Assembly (NCBI GenBank): GCA_016869765.1
Contig: VGES01000003.1
Location: 50,217-114,216 of the forward strand
Direction of reading: 5' to 3'
DNA: 64,000 nt
Origin: Alphaproteobacteria bacterium
GTDB lineage: Bacteria; Pseudomonadota; Alphaproteobacteria; SHVP01
The position numbers were made by a program, and so were the translations under genes. Each line of letters starts with the position of its first letter. The first letter of the stretch is position 1. The notes beneath the pieces are model-generated. The model saw only the letters and a list, made by a program, of their open reading frames with translations, was not told where the DNA came from and searched no databases. Positions 1 to 9,747 of this stretch are shown piece after piece.

Positions 1-2
1 AG

Positions 3-698
3 AAGGTCGAGGCGCTGGAGCGGCGGCTGGTCGGCCGCGACGTGGCGATCCGGGGCACGATCCGGGTGACGACGGCCGACACCCTGATGCACATGCTGGT
101 GATGCCGCCCCTGACGGAGTTTCGCCGCCGGCACCCGGAGGTCGTGCTCGATCTCGTGGTTTCGAACGAATTCGTCAGTCTGACCCAGCGCCTCGCCGAC
201 GTGGCGATCCGTCCGACCCAGGCGCCCGATGCCCACCTGGTGGGTCGGCGCATCAGCACGATTGCCAACGCGGTCTATGGGCATCGGGATGTCGTCGAAA
301 AAGAAGAGCGCCGGGAGCTGTCGGACTATGCCTGGGTGCTGGCCAGCGAGACGCTGACGCAATTGCCTTCAGCACGGTGGGTCGAGGACCACATTCCAGC
401 CTCGGCCGTTGCCATGCGAATCGATTCTCTCCTTGGCGTGTTCGATGCCGTTCGTGCCGGAATGGGAGTCGCGATCTTGCCCTGCGGCATGGGCGACATC
501 GATTCGCGGCTGCGACGACTCACGCCGCCGATCGCGGGCACCGAGGTCGACCTCTGGCTGCTCAACCATCGCGATCTGCGGCAAACCGGCCGCGTTCGCG
601 CCTTTCTGGACTTCATGGGCGAAGCCCTGACATCGCGCCGAGATCTGCTGGAGGGTCGTGAACCGGAGGCTTACGCCTCGAGAGGTCGGACGTCGTAG
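3..698 (+). CDS. LysR-family transcriptional regulator, C-terminal part (5' truncated by window)
   Basis: The reading frame is open from base 3, so the gene starts before the window. What remains (about 231 residues) begins with the linker-helix end VEALERRLVGRD, followed by the strand GTIRVTTADTL that opens the LysR effector-binding domain. Later stretches such as GMGVAILPCGMGD match the second lobe of that domain, and the C-terminus has the usual LysR ending on a DFMGE-type helix. The DNA-binding helix-turn-helix is outside the window. The target is unknown. The last 28 bases overlap, tail to tail, the end of the PAS-protein gene on the other strand. Confidence 0.85.
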   Translation, partial: KVEALERRLVGRDVAIRGTIRVTTADTLMHMLVMPPLTEFRRRHPEVVLDLVVSNEFVSLTQRLADVAIRPTQAPDAHLVGRRISTIANAVYGHRDVVEKEERRELSDYAWVLASETLTQLPSARWVEDHIPASAVAMRIDSLLGVFDAVRAGMGVAILPCGMGDIDSRLRRLTPPIAGTEVDLWLLNHRDLRQTGRVRAFLDFMGEALTSRRDLLEGREPEAYASRGRTS

Positions 699-1699
699 CG
701 CACCATCACGCCGCCGCCCGGAAGTCCTTCGGCGCGGCTGACGACCGTCCGACCGTCCGGCACTGTCCATTCCGCCTCTTCCCCTTCCGCGGGAACGAGG
801 GCCGCGTGGACGTCGTTGGGATCGGCGTCGGAACCGCGGAACACGCCGTCGACGCCCAGCCGATCGATCACTTCGGCAAATGGCGTCGTCGGCCCCAGCG
901 AATCCGAGTCCAACTAGTAGAGATCGAGCAAGGCGTCATTCCACGCCAGCGGCCGTTGCTGGGCATCGATCACCAGGGCCGGTTCCGGAATCGCGGTGAG
1001 CAGCTTGGCGAGTCGTTGACTCTCCTGGATCGAGACCTGCTCGCGTTCGGCCAAGCGGTCGAGGGCGCGGGCCAGTTGGCGTTGCGCAAAGTACCGGTAG
1101 CGCATGTCGTAGTTGGTCTGCCGCGAATATTCGATGGCCAGGAAGAACCCGGCGGTAGTCAAGACGTCGAAGCCGATCGCCTGAAGCGTGAAGCCACGAA
1201 AATAGGTCTCGACGAGATTGGCTGCGACGATGATGGCGGTCGCCGTCGCCATGACGGCGAAGCGCTTCGGGGCGAAGAAAATGAGCACGAACGCGGCCCC
1301 GAGAAATCCCGTCAGATTGAGTTGTGCGACGGGCGGACCCAAGATGCCATTGCTCAGCCACTCCCCGACGAACACCGCCACCGTCGCCACGACCGCGAAG
1401 CCGACGATCCGGTTCGGTCCGGCGAGAAAGGTCGAAAGGAAAGCCAGGGCCAATGTCGGATAGGCCGCCAAGCGAAGGGCCAGCGAGATCGTCGGATAGT
1501 CGAGGCCGGCGGCGCTCAGGCGAACGAACTCGCCCCCCACCATGATGGCGACCGTGGCGAGCATCGCCCAGCGGGTCCGGCGGATGAACGACCGCCAGAC
1601 GACGCCCCAGAATCGCGCTTCCTCATCGGGGTCGATGAACTCGCACCCGACTCCCGTCAGGCGCATCCGGAACGGTGTATCGCTGCCCCTGTCGGCCAT
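671..1699 (-). pseudogene. Membrane PAS-domain protein interrupted by an in-frame TAG stop
   Basis: An ATG at 1699 opens 261 codons that end in TAG at 914-916. The same frame then stays open without any shift to a second stop at 671 (about 80 more codons). The first part has five or six hydrophobic segments (about residues 30-175), then a helical coiled stretch, then the start of a PAS fold (TAIPEPALVIDAQQRPLAWN). The second part (LGPTTPFAEVIDRL onward) reads as the rest of that PAS fold, so the stop lies inside one domain. No kinase, GGDEF or EAL domain follows. It begins 5 bases after the last quinone oxidoreductase gene and is probably co-transcribed with that array. It could be a pseudogene, a read-through case or a base error; I cannot decide from sequence. 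Confidence 0.7.
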
Positions 1700-1704
1700 C
1701 GGGC

Positions 1705-2676
1705 CTAGACCGTCAGAACCGTCGAACCGGTCGTGCTGCGGGCCTGCAGGTCACGATGCGCCTGGGCCGCCTCGCGCAGCGGGTAGCGCTGATTGACCTC
1801 GATCTTCACGGCGCCGCTCTTGACCACGGCAAACAAGTCGCTCGCGGTATCGAGCAACTCTTGGCGCGTCGACGTGTAGTGGCCGAGGGTGGGACGGGTC
1901 AGGAACAAGGAACCCTTGCCTGACAGGATACCGATGTTGAACGGCTCCACGGCGCCCGAAGATTGGCCGAAGCTGACCATCAGGCCGCGCGGACGCAGGC
2001 AATCGAGCGATTTCATGAACGTGTCCTTCCCGACGGAATCGAATACCACCGGAAGGCCGGCCTCCCCTGTGATTGCCCTCACACGTGCCACGAAGTCCTC
2101 ATCGCGATAGTTGATCACGTGATCGCAGCCGTGAGCCTTGGCGAGCGCCGCTTTTGCCGCGCTGCCGACGGTTCCGATGACCGTGGCGCCGAGGTGCTTC
2201 GCCCATTGACTGGCGATCAACCCGACACCGCCGGCGGCGGCGTGGAACAAGATCATGTCGCCCTTTTTCACCGGAAAGATGCGGCGGATCAGGTATTGGA
2301 CGGTGCAGCCTTTGAGCATCATCGAGGCGGCCTGCTCGTCGGTGATGCCGGCAGGGATCGGGACCAGGAGCCAGGCCGGGATCGTTCGACGTTCGGCATA
2401 ACTGCCGAGCGCCGAATGATAGGCAACGCGGTCCCCCGGCTTCAGGCCGGTGACGCCCTCACCGACCGCCTCGACGACGCCGGCCCCTTCGGACCCGAGA
2501 ATTGTCGGAAGCGGGATGGGATAGAGGCCAGACCGCTGATAGGTGTCGAGATAGTTGAGGCCGATCGCGGTGTGCCGAATGAGGGCCTGACCAGGTCCCG
2601 GATGATCGACCGTGACATCGTCCCAGGCAAGGACCTCCGGGCCGCCGGTGCGGTGGATGCGTATCGCTTTGGTCAT
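1705..2676 (-). CDS. NADPH:quinone oxidoreductase, zeta-crystallin type (array copy 5, last in transcription order)
   Basis: This 323-residue protein of the medium-chain dehydrogenase/reductase superfamily is predicted to reduce quinones or activated alkenes with NADPH in the cytoplasm. A GroES-like N-terminal domain (GLNYLDTYQRSG, GSEGAGVVEAVG, LKPGDRVAY) is followed by a Rossmann domain with the nucleotide-binding loop HAAAGGVGL near residue 147. No structural zinc-binding cysteine cluster is seen, as expected for this subgroup. A clear AAGGAAGGA ribosome site precedes the ATG at 2676. It is the fifth of five consecutive homologous genes and starts 18 bases after the previous copy. The physiological substrate cannot be told. 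Confidence 0.9.
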   Translation of the reverse strand: MTKAIRIHRTGGPEVLAWDDVTVDHPGPGQALIRHTAIGLNYLDTYQRSGLYPIPLPTILGSEGAGVVEAVGEGVTGLKPGDRVAYHSALGSYAERRTIPAWLLVPIPAGITDEQAASMMLKGCTVQYLIRRIFPVKKGDMILFHAAAGGVGLIASQWAKHLGATVIGTVGSAAKAALAKAHGCDHVINYRDEDFVARVRAITGEAGLPVVFDSVGKDTFMKSLDCLRPRGLMVSFGQSSGAVEPFNIGILSGKGSLFLTRPTLGHYTSTRQELLDTASDLFAVVKSGAVKIEVNQRYPLREAAQAHRDLQARSTTGSTVLTV

Positions 2677-2694
2677 CGTTCCTTCCTTGATCGT

Positions 2695-3663
2695 TCAGAC
2701 CGCGAGCACGAAGGCCCCGGTCGATTGGCGTGTTTCGAGTTCATGATGGGCTTGGCCGGCGTCGCGCAGGGGGAGCACCTTGCCGACGGGAATCTTGACG
2801 GTACCGTCCGCGACGGCGGCAAAGAAGTCGTTGGCCGTCGTAAGCAGGTCCGCCCGCGTCCCCGTGTAAGACTGCAACGTGGTCCGGATGACGTAACGAT
2901 CGTAGGGAACTTTGTTGAACTGTTCGGCACTCACGGGGCCCGACGCGCCGCCGAACATGACGAGAACGCCGTGCGGGGCCAGGGAGGCGGTCGAAGCTGC
3001 AAACGTCTCCTTGCCGACCGAATCGTAGACGACATCGACGCCCCGACCATCGGTGATGGCCGCTATTCGTTTCGCGGCGTCCTCTTGCGTATAGACGATC
3101 GCGTGATCGCAACCGTTTCGCCGCGCCAGTTCGGCTTTCGCGTGACTGCTGACGGTGCCGATGACGGTCGCCCCGAGAGCCTTCGCCCATTGGCACACCA
3201 TGAGGCCGACGCCCCCCGCGGCCGCGTGGATCAGGATGCGATCCCCGCGCTTCACGCGATAGGTCTGGCGCAACAAATATTGCGCCGTCAGTCCCTTGAG
3301 ATAGCCCGCGGCCCCCTGTTCGTCGCTGAGGTGCGGTGGCAGCACGACGGCGTCACGGGCCGGCAACAAACGAGCCTCGGCGTAGGCCCCCTCGGGTGGG
3401 GAAACGTACGTGACACGGTCGCCGGCCTTCAGATCGGCGACCTCGGGTCCGATCGCTTCGACCACCCCGACCCCTTCCCAACCGATGATCTTCGAGGGTG
3501 GCAGCGGAATGACGCCGCGGCGAAACAGCGTGTCGAGGAAGTTCACGCCGACGGCGGTTTGGCGCAGGCGAACCTGACCCGGCCCGGGGGCCGCGACACT
3601 CACGTCCTCCCAGGAAAACGCATCGGGTCCCCCCGTGCGATGTAGCACCAGGGCTTTGCTCAT
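2695..3663 (-). CDS. NADPH:quinone oxidoreductase, zeta-crystallin type (array copy 4)
   Basis: The product has 322 residues and the same two-domain MDR architecture as its neighbours: GroES-like fold with GVNFLDTLFRRG and GWEGVGVVEAIG, then Rossmann fold with HAAAGGVGL and GATVIGTVSSHAKA. Its sequence differs from the other four copies throughout, so it is an old paralogue, not a recent duplicate. Family knowledge points to one- or two-electron reduction of quinones with NADPH. An 85-base gap separates it from the preceding copy, the widest gap in the array, so an internal promoter could lie there. The ATG at 3663 is the only start that keeps the N-terminal strand. Confidence 0.9.
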   Translation of the reverse strand: MSKALVLHRTGGPDAFSWEDVSVAAPGPGQVRLRQTAVGVNFLDTLFRRGVIPLPPSKIIGWEGVGVVEAIGPEVADLKAGDRVTYVSPPEGAYAEARLLPARDAVVLPPHLSDEQGAAGYLKGLTAQYLLRQTYRVKRGDRILIHAAAGGVGLMVCQWAKALGATVIGTVSSHAKAELARRNGCDHAIVYTQEDAAKRIAAITDGRGVDVVYDSVGKETFAASTASLAPHGVLVMFGGASGPVSAEQFNKVPYDRYVIRTTLQSYTGTRADLLTTANDFFAAVADGTVKIPVGKVLPLRDAGQAHHELETRQSTGAFVLAV

Positions 3664-3748
3664 GATGGCCCTCCCCGGGACGGACCAAACACGGCGCGGC
3701 CGAACACGTCAAGCCGAGGGTCGTGGACGGCCGGACACGAATACGCGG

Positions 3749-4720
3749 TCAAACGGTGAGCACCGCGGCGCCGAGAATGCGCCTCGCTTCGAGGTCGCGA
3801 TGGGCGTCTGCCGCCGCCGCGAGGGGGTAGGTGCGGTCGATGCGAGGCCAAAGGACGATTCGTGCGAGGGCATCGAAGTAGGCCTCGGCCGCGCGCAACA
3901 ATGTCGCCCGTTCCGCAGTCACCGTTCGCACGGTGCCCCGGGTGACGAACGAACAGCGCGGAATGTCGGCGAAGGCGAGATTGGGTAGCGGGCCAGAGGC
4001 GAGGCCATAGGTGACCACGGTGCCATAGGGTGCGACCGCCGCGAGAGAGCCCTTGAAGGTCGTCCGGCCGACCGCATCGTAAACGTAGGTGGCGCCGCGA
4101 CCGCCGGTGAGTTCCTTGGTTCGCGCCACGAAGTCTTCGCGACTGTAGATCACCGGATGATGGCACCCGAACTCACGCACCAATGCGGCCTTTTCGTCGG
4201 TGCTGACGGTGCCGATGACGGTGGCGCCGAGGTGTCGCGCCCATTGGACGAGGATCAAACCGACGCCCCCGGCGGCGGCGTGCACGAGGACGACGTCGCC
4301 AGCTTTGACTTTGGTGACATCGAAGAGCAGATGCCAGGCGGTCAATCCTTTCATGAACGTGCCGGCCGCTACGATGTCGCTCACGCTATCGGGCAACACG
4401 ACGAGATCGTTCGCGGCGATCAAGCGCGACTCGGCGTAGGAGCCCTCGGTGAGCGGGTAGGCGACGCGCTGGCCGAGCGAGAAACCTCGGACCCCGGGGC
4501 CAATTGCTTCGATCACACCGGCGGCCTCCACCCCGAGCACGGCGGGGAGTTTCGGCTTCACGAAATGCGTACCGGCTCGAAGGTATGTGTCGAGGTAGTT
4601 GACGCCGCAAACCGTCTGGCGGAGTCGGACCTGTCCGGCGCCCGGCTCGCCCACGGAGATGTCTTCCCAACGCATCACCTCGGGTCCGCCGGTCTCGTGA
4701 ATGACGATGGCGCGGGTCAT
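3749..4720 (-). CDS. NADPH:quinone oxidoreductase, zeta-crystallin type (array copy 3)
   Basis: The product has 323 residues. The frame stays open far upstream, but the gene starts at the ATG at 4720, where the MTRAIVIHETGGPEV strand aligns with its paralogues and an AGGGGTGACC ribosome site precedes it. Landmarks are CGVNYLDTYLRAG, GVEAAGVIEAIG and the cofactor loop HAAAGGVGL. In GVEAAG the usual glycine after E is alanine. The start lies 2 bases from the end of the preceding copy, so translation is probably coupled. An MDR oxidoreductase acting on quinones or enones is the most that can be said. Confidence 0.9.
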   Translation of the reverse strand: MTRAIVIHETGGPEVMRWEDISVGEPGAGQVRLRQTVCGVNYLDTYLRAGTHFVKPKLPAVLGVEAAGVIEAIGPGVRGFSLGQRVAYPLTEGSYAESRLIAANDLVVLPDSVSDIVAAGTFMKGLTAWHLLFDVTKVKAGDVVLVHAAAGGVGLILVQWARHLGATVIGTVSTDEKAALVREFGCHHPVIYSREDFVARTKELTGGRGATYVYDAVGRTTFKGSLAAVAPYGTVVTYGLASGPLPNLAFADIPRCSFVTRGTVRTVTAERATLLRAAEAYFDALARIVLWPRIDRTYPLAAAADAHRDLEARRILGAAVLTV

Positions 4721-4722
4721 GG

Positions 4723-5697
4723 TCACCCCTGAACCGACAGGACGGTCGAACCGACCGTTCGCCGCGATTCGAGGTCGCGATGCGCTTGCGCGACATCCTT
4801 CAGCGAATAGCGCTGGCCGATTCGCACCCGCACGGCACCACGCCGGATGACGTCGAACAGCGCATTCGCTGCCGTCAACAGGGCCTGCCTGCCGGCGACG
4901 TGGCCGGGCAACGTCGGATAAATCAAGAAGCGATCGATCGGGAGCCGGCTCGCCACGTCGCGGGGCGCGGGTCCAGAGGCTGCGCCGTACGAGGCGATCG
5001 TCCCGAACGGGGCCACGAGGGAAACCGATTTCTCGAACGTCGCCTTGCCCACGGCGTCGAACACCGCGGTCACGCCGCGGCCGCCGGTCAGCTCTTTGAC
5101 CCGGGCCACGAAATCTTCGTGGGTGTAGTCGATGACGTGGTCGCAGCCGTAGGCCCGCGCCAACGCGGATTTTTCCTGCGATCCGACGGTCCCGATAACC
5201 GTCGCGCCCAGCGCCTTGGCCCACTGGCAGACGAAAAGACCGAGGCCGCCGGCGGCCGCGTGATAGAGCACGGTGTCGCCTGCCCCGATCGTGCGCACCC
5301 GCGCAAGCAGCATATGTGCGGTCATGCCCTTGAGCAGCGAGGCCGCGGCGACGTCGTCGCTGATGTCCTCTGGCAGAGGGACGAGGCGCTCGGCTTGGAT
5401 CAGTCGAACCTCGGCGTAGGAACCCATGACCGAGGCGTAAGCGACGCGCTGACCGACGTGGACCTCCGTGACGTCGGCGCCGACGGCCTCGACGACGCCA
5501 GCCCCTTCGCGGCCGAGAATGGCCGGCAACGGACCGGGTGGGTAGTCGCCACGGCGAAAGTTGGTGTCGATGTAGTTGAGGCCCGAAAACGTGTGGCGCA
5601 GGCGCACCTCCCCGGGGCCCGGGTTGCCGACGACCATGGGTTCCCAGCGAAAGTTTTCCGGTCCACCGACCTGGTGGAGCACGACGGCGTTGGGCAT
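4723..5697 (-). CDS. NADPH:quinone oxidoreductase, zeta-crystallin type (array copy 2)
   Basis: The product has 324 residues from the ATG at 5697, which has AGGA about 8 bases upstream; a TTG at 5703 in the same frame is less likely. The GroES-like domain has SGLNYIDTNFRRG and GREGAGVVEAVG. The cofactor loop reads HAAAGGLGL, with leucine where the four sister proteins have valine. The C-terminus (AQAHRDLESRRTVGSTVL) is the best-conserved block of the array. It follows copy 1 with almost no spacing. Predicted NADPH-dependent quinone or alkene reductase, cytoplasmic. Confidence 0.9.
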   Translation of the reverse strand: MPNAVVLHQVGGPENFRWEPMVVGNPGPGEVRLRHTFSGLNYIDTNFRRGDYPPGPLPAILGREGAGVVEAVGADVTEVHVGQRVAYASVMGSYAEVRLIQAERLVPLPEDISDDVAAASLLKGMTAHMLLARVRTIGAGDTVLYHAAAGGLGLFVCQWAKALGATVIGTVGSQEKSALARAYGCDHVIDYTHEDFVARVKELTGGRGVTAVFDAVGKATFEKSVSLVAPFGTIASYGAASGPAPRDVASRLPIDRFLIYPTLPGHVAGRQALLTAANALFDVIRRGAVRVRIGQRYSLKDVAQAHRDLESRRTVGSTVLSVQG

Positions 5698-5705
5698 GCG
5701 CAATC

Positions 5706-6671
5706 CTATGGCTTGAGGATGATCGAGCCGGTGGTCTTGCGACCCTCGAGGTCACGATGCGCCTGAGCGCCATCTCTGAGCGCGTAGCGGTGATTGACCT
5801 CGATCTTAATGATCTTCTTGGCGACCAGGTCGAAGAACTCGGCCGCCGCCGCGCGATACTCCTCGGGTCGTCCGATCAGAGTCATGATCGAGCCTTTGGT
5901 GTAGCCGATCGAGGGCGGAAGGTCGGCAATGGTCATGTCCGAGGGGCCGGATGCTGATCCAAACGTGCAGAGCGTGCCGTAGGTGGCGACGCACTTGATC
6001 GAATCCTTCACGGTCGTCTTCCCCACGGCATCGTAGACCGCGATACATCCCGATCCGCCCGTGATCGTCTTGACCCGATCGACGAAATTCTCCCGGGTGT
6101 AGACGATGGTGTGAGCCGCCCCATGATTGCTCGCCGCCTTGGCCTTGTCTTCGCTCGACACCGTGCCGATCAGGCGAACGCCGAGGTGGCGCGCCCACTG
6201 GCAGGCGAACAACCCGACGCCGCCAGCGGCTGCATGGAACAGCACCCAATCCCCCGGCCTCACTTTGTGCGAGCGGTTGAACAGGTGTTGGACGGTGATT
6301 CCCTTCGTGATGCCGGCGGCGGCCTCGTCATCCGACACGCCCTCCGGGATCCTCACCAACAGGTTTTCGGCGATCGTGCGCGATTCGCAATAGGCGCCGC
6401 GGGCCAGTGGATAGCAGACGCGATCGCCGGGCTTGAAGGTCCGTGCCGCAGAACCGACCGCTTCGACCACGCCTGCCCCCTCAACGCCGAGGATGGCGGG
6501 GAAGACCGTGCCGGGATACGTGCCCGAACGATGGTAGGTGTCGATGTAATTGACGCCGATCGCCGTGTGGCGGATCGAGACCTCATGGGCGGCCGGGGCC
6601 GCGACGCTGACATCGTCCCATGCCAGGACGTCGACCCCGCCTGCCTTTTGCGCGCGCAATGCTTTGACCAC
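5706..6671 (-). CDS. NADPH:quinone oxidoreductase, zeta-crystallin type (array copy 1, first in transcription order)
   Basis: The product has 321 residues and starts at GTG 6671, with a strong GGGGAGG ribosome site 7 bases upstream. Domains are as in the other copies: GVNYIDTYHRSGTYPG, GVEGAGVVEAVG, FKPGDRVCY and the NADPH loop HAAAGGVGL. It is the promoter-proximal gene of the five-gene array. The 72 bases before it separate it from the alkyltransferase gene, so it may be expressed from its own promoter or by read-through. It ends in ILKP, not the LTV or LAV ending of most sisters. Confidence 0.9.
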   Translation of the reverse strand: MVKALRAQKAGGVDVLAWDDVSVAAPAAHEVSIRHTAIGVNYIDTYHRSGTYPGTVFPAILGVEGAGVVEAVGSAARTFKPGDRVCYPLARGAYCESRTIAENLLVRIPEGVSDDEAAAGITKGITVQHLFNRSHKVRPGDWVLFHAAAGGVGLFACQWARHLGVRLIGTVSSEDKAKAASNHGAAHTIVYTRENFVDRVKTITGGSGCIAVYDAVGKTTVKDSIKCVATYGTLCTFGSASGPSDMTIADLPPSIGYTKGSIMTLIGRPEEYRAAAAEFFDLVAKKIIKIEVNHRYALRDGAQAHRDLEGRKTTGSIILKP

Positions 6672-6743
6672 GTGCCACCTCCCCGAGGACCAGTGTTCTT
6701 TGAGGGAACTCTATCCGCGTGGGGCCGGCGACGCCAATCGGGG

Positions 6744-7205
6744 CTAGCAGAGGATGGCGCGTTCGAGTCGAAGGAGGGCGAGTTTCGTCTTCAAGCCCTC
6801 GCCGCCCGAGTACCCACCGTCGGTGAGTTTTGCGGCGACGACGCGGTGGCAGGGAACCACGATCGGAATCGGGTTCCGTCCACAGGCGCCACCCACCGCT
6901 CGGGCGCTGCTGCCGAGGGATCGCGCCACGGCGCCATAGGTTTCGGTCGCGCCGTAGGGGATTTGCGCGAGGGCGGCCCACACCTTTTTTTGGAAGGCGG
7001 TTCCCGCCGGGGCCAACGGCAGATCGAACACGTGCCGTTGGTCGTCGAAATAGGCGTTGAGTTGGTCCGTGGCTTCGCGCAGGAGGGCGGATGAGGCCTG
7101 TTCGGCGCCGCGACCCCAATCGATCGCGACGATGTGGCCGGCAAACTCGGAGACGGTCAATTCGCCGAGCGGCGAGTGCATGGTGCGCTGGCGCGCCGTT
7201 TCCAT
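6744..7205 (-). CDS. ogt: Methylated-DNA-[protein]-cysteine S-methyltransferase
   Basis: This suicide DNA-repair protein moves the alkyl group from O6-alkylguanine to its own cysteine. The active-site block IVVPCHRVVAA is intact, with the acceptor cysteine at residue 119 of 153. The preceding YGATETYGAVARSLGSSARAVG helix-turn-helix inserts into the minor groove. No Ada N-terminal zinc domain is present, so it is the constitutive Ogt type. I take the ATG at 7205, 7 bases after the upstream gene; an ATG at 7179 (MHSPLGELTV) is also possible, and neither has a clean ribosome site. Confidence 0.9.
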   Translation of the reverse strand: METARQRTMHSPLGELTVSEFAGHIVAIDWGRGAEQASSALLREATDQLNAYFDDQRHVFDLPLAPAGTAFQKKVWAALAQIPYGATETYGAVARSLGSSARAVGGACGRNPIPIVVPCHRVVAAKLTDGGYSGGEGLKTKLALLRLERAILC

Positions 7206-7212
7206 CTCCGGC

Positions 7213-7569
7213 TCAGAAGCGGCGTTCGGCCTTGGCGCAGTCCAGGGCGGCGCCGAAGAACTTGCCGTCGGACGAAAAACGCCCCTGGCCGAGAACGCGA
7301 TTGAACTCGAGGATCGCGCTGTCGTTCTCACGCTGACCGACGATCAAGACGTCATCGATACGGGTGATGCGAAAGGCCTGTTGCGGCGTATCGAAGGCAT
7401 TGACGGTGCGAATCGTTCGGCCGTCGACGTCGATGCGATACACGACGCCGGGATCGCGCGACTGTGGCACGTGGCAGGCGATGACGATGGGCTCGGCGGC
7501 CCATGTCGCTCCAGCAATGGTCGTTCCGGCAACGGCGGTGACAACGAGACAAGCCAGAACGGTACGCAT
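7213..7569 (-). CDS. Small exported protein of unknown function
   Basis: The product has 118 residues. Its first 25 form a typical signal peptide with a hydrophobic core and an alanine-rich end (MRTVLACLVV to GATWAAE), so it is probably periplasmic. The mature part contains two to three short strand-like repeats (VVYRIDVDGRTIRTVNAFDTP; DSAILEFNRVLGQGRF) and two cysteines. I recognise no family. It sits between the DUF255 gene (19 bases) and the alkyltransferase (7 bases) on the same strand, so it is likely part of one transcript. Confidence 0.6.
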   Translation of the reverse strand: MRTVLACLVVTAVAGTTIAGATWAAEPIVIACHVPQSRDPGVVYRIDVDGRTIRTVNAFDTPQQAFRITRIDDVLIVGQRENDSAILEFNRVLGQGRFSSDGKFFGAALDCAKAERRF

Positions 7570-7588
7570 GCTTCTATCTTAGCACTCC

Positions 7589-9613
7589 TCAAGGCTGCGG
7601 CAGCAGACCAGCGAGCGCTTCGGAGTCAGCCACCGGCAGCGAGCACGTCGGTCCGGTGCACACATAGGCCGTCGCTGCGCTTCCCATGGCCGCCTTGCCG
7701 TAGGCGGGATGGTTAACAGGAAGCGCCGCAGTCCCTTCGACCACCGAGAGGACGACGTTGATCGCCGGAGCCTCATAGACCGTCCGCACCATGTCGCGAA
7801 CCGACCGATCCTGGCGCCGGCCGAGGATCACGACCTGGACGGGCTCCCGGGCGAAGTCGGCCGCGTTCAGGTAGGTGGCGAGCGGGAAGAAATTTCGCCC
7901 GAGTTCCGGTGCGAAGGCTGCCAGGAGCGCTTCCCCGCGCTGGCCGAATCGCTGCTCCCCGGTGAGGGCATAGAGGCGCATCAGTACGCCGACCATGGTG
8001 CCGTTTCCCGACGGGACCGCGTTGTCGTGGGCCGAGCGCGGGCGCGTGATCAAAGCTTCCCCGTCGCTCGCGGTCTGGAAGTAACCGCCTTGTCGCTCGT
8101 CCCAGAACAACCGATCGAGCGTGCCCGTCCAGGCTCGGGCCCAGTCGAGAAAGCGGTGATCGCCCGTGGCTTCGTGCAGACGCAGCGCGGCGCTCGCCAT
8201 GTTGGCATAGTCCTCGAGCATGCCAGCATTGCGGACCTTGCCCCTTCGGGCGGTGTGCCAGAGTCGGTCACCATCCGTCATCGATCGTTCGACGAAAGAA
8301 AACGCTCGCACCGCGGCGGCGAGCCATCCGGGTTCATCGAACACCAATGCGGCTTTGGTCATGGCGCCGATCATCAGCCCGTTCCAGTCGGCCAGCACCT
8401 TGTCGTCCCAGCCGGGCCGGACACGGGCCTCGCGGGCTTGGAGCAGGACATGGAGAAGTCGCGCCAGATCCGCTTCGCCGTCGGGGTCGCGCAGACCGGG
8501 ACGATCGGATCGGTTGAGGATGTTGTGGCCTTCCCAGTTGCCCGTCGCCGTGACTCCGAAGGTCGCCTTGAAATCGTCCGAATCGATGCCGAGCAGGCGA
8601 TCGATTTCGGCCTCCTGCCAGACGTAGAACTTGCCCTCCTCCCCCTCGGAGTCGGCATCGAGCGACGCCGCGAATCCCCCGCCGTCGGCCACCATTTCGC
8701 GCAGGACCCAGCCGATGGTCTCGCGGACGCGCTGGGCGTAGAGCCGGCTCCGCGTCTCACGCCAGACCTCGGTAAAGAGGTCGACGAGCACCGCGTTGTC
8801 GTAGAGCATCTTCTCGAAGTGCGGCACCAGCCAGCGGTCGTCAGTTGAGTAGCGGGCAAAACCGCCGCCGACGTGATCGTAGATTCCCCCTTGGGCCATG
8901 CGGTCGAGCGACACCTCGACGGCCGCCTTGAGATCGGCGTTGCCGCTACGAAGAAAGGCGCGCCACATCACTTCGAGCACGCCGGTTTGCGGGAACTTGG
9001 GCGCACCGCCGATGCCGCCGTGGGCCCGATCGACGGCCTCCGCCAGCTTGGTGGCAATCGAATCCAGGAGCTCCGGGGTGAGCGCCGGGACGTGTTCGAC
9101 GGACGGCGTCTCCGCCATTCGCTCGAGGGCACCCGACAACGACCGGGTGTTCTTGCTGACGAGATCGGGTTCGTTTCGGTAGGCCTCGGCGATTCGGCGC
9201 AGGACCTGTGGAAAACCGGGACGGCCCCATCGTGGTTCGGGAGGGTAGTACGTACCGCCGAAGAACGGTTGGCCGCTCGGCGTCAGGAACATCGTGAGCG
9301 GCCAGCCCCCACTCTCGCCCAGCAAAGCGAGCGCATGCTGATAGATGGCGTCGACATCGGGACGTTCTTCGCGGTCGACCTTGATGTTGACGAACAGCTC
9401 GTTCATGAGCGCCGCCACCTCGGGCGCCTCAAAACTCTCGTGCGCCATGACGTGGCACCAATGACAAGCGGCATACCCGACCGACAGCAAGACCGGTCGG
9501 TCGAGCCGCTGCGCTTCGCGGAACGCCTCCTCGCACCAAGGCCACCAGTGAACCGGATTGTCCTTGTGTTGCAGGAGATACGGACTGGTTTCGTCGGCGA
9601 GGCGATTGGTCAT
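7589..9613 (-). CDS. DUF255 / YyaL-type thioredoxin-domain protein
   Basis: The product has 674 residues from the ATG at 9613 ([16 protein letters not shown]), the position where members of this family begin; the frame extends further but that stretch is not conserved. The N-terminal thioredoxin-like domain keeps the CxxC pair in the block [13 protein letters not shown], followed by an (alpha/alpha)6 barrel resembling glycosidase or epimerase folds ([27 protein letters not shown] blocks). The family is widespread (human SPATA20) but has no agreed biochemical role. It is divergent from the DUF6489-like gene, with 134 bases between the starts. Confidence 0.88.
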   Translation of the reverse strand: MTNRLADETSPYLLQHKDNPVHWWPWCEEAFREAQRLDRPVLLSVGYAACHWCHVMAHESFEAPEVAALMNELFVNIKVDREERPDVDAIYQHALALLGESGGWPLTMFLTPSGQPFFGGTYYPPEPRWGRPGFPQVLRRIAEAYRNEPDLVSKNTRSLSGALERMAETPSVEHVPALTPELLDSIATKLAEAVDRAHGGIGGAPKFPQTGVLEVMWRAFLRSGNADLKAAVEVSLDRMAQGGIYDHVGGGFARYSTDDRWLVPHFEKMLYDNAVLVDLFTEVWRETRSRLYAQRVRETIGWVLREMVADGGGFAASLDADSEGEEGKFYVWQEAEIDRLLGIDSDDFKATFGVTATGNWEGHNILNRSDRPGLRDPDGEADLARLLHVLLQAREARVRPGWDDKVLADWNGLMIGAMTKAALVFDEPGWLAAAVRAFSFVERSMTDGDRLWHTARRGKVRNAGMLEDYANMASAALRLHEATGDHRFLDWARAWTGTLDRLFWDERQGGYFQTASDGEALITRPRSAHDNAVPSGNGTMVGVLMRLYALTGEQRFGQRGEALLAAFAPELGRNFFPLATYLNAADFAREPVQVVILGRRQDRSVRDMVRTVYEAPAINVVLSVVEGTAALPVNHPAYGKAAMGSAATAYVCTGPTCSLPVADSEALAGLLPQP

Positions 9614-9747
9614 GGTGGAGGTCGGGGCGACCATAGCACCGGGGCCGTGGACCAACACCGGAGGACTTCTGGGGCCATTTGGCACACGTGCCGGGTGGCA
9701 TCGGGTCCGCTATAAAGAGGCGCCCCAAAACGACGAGGAGGGCCACC

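Noticed and set aside
1705..6671. Assembly duplication as the cause of the oxidoreductase array
   Set aside because: The five proteins differ from each other over their whole length, and the spacings differ, so they are not copies of one read stack.
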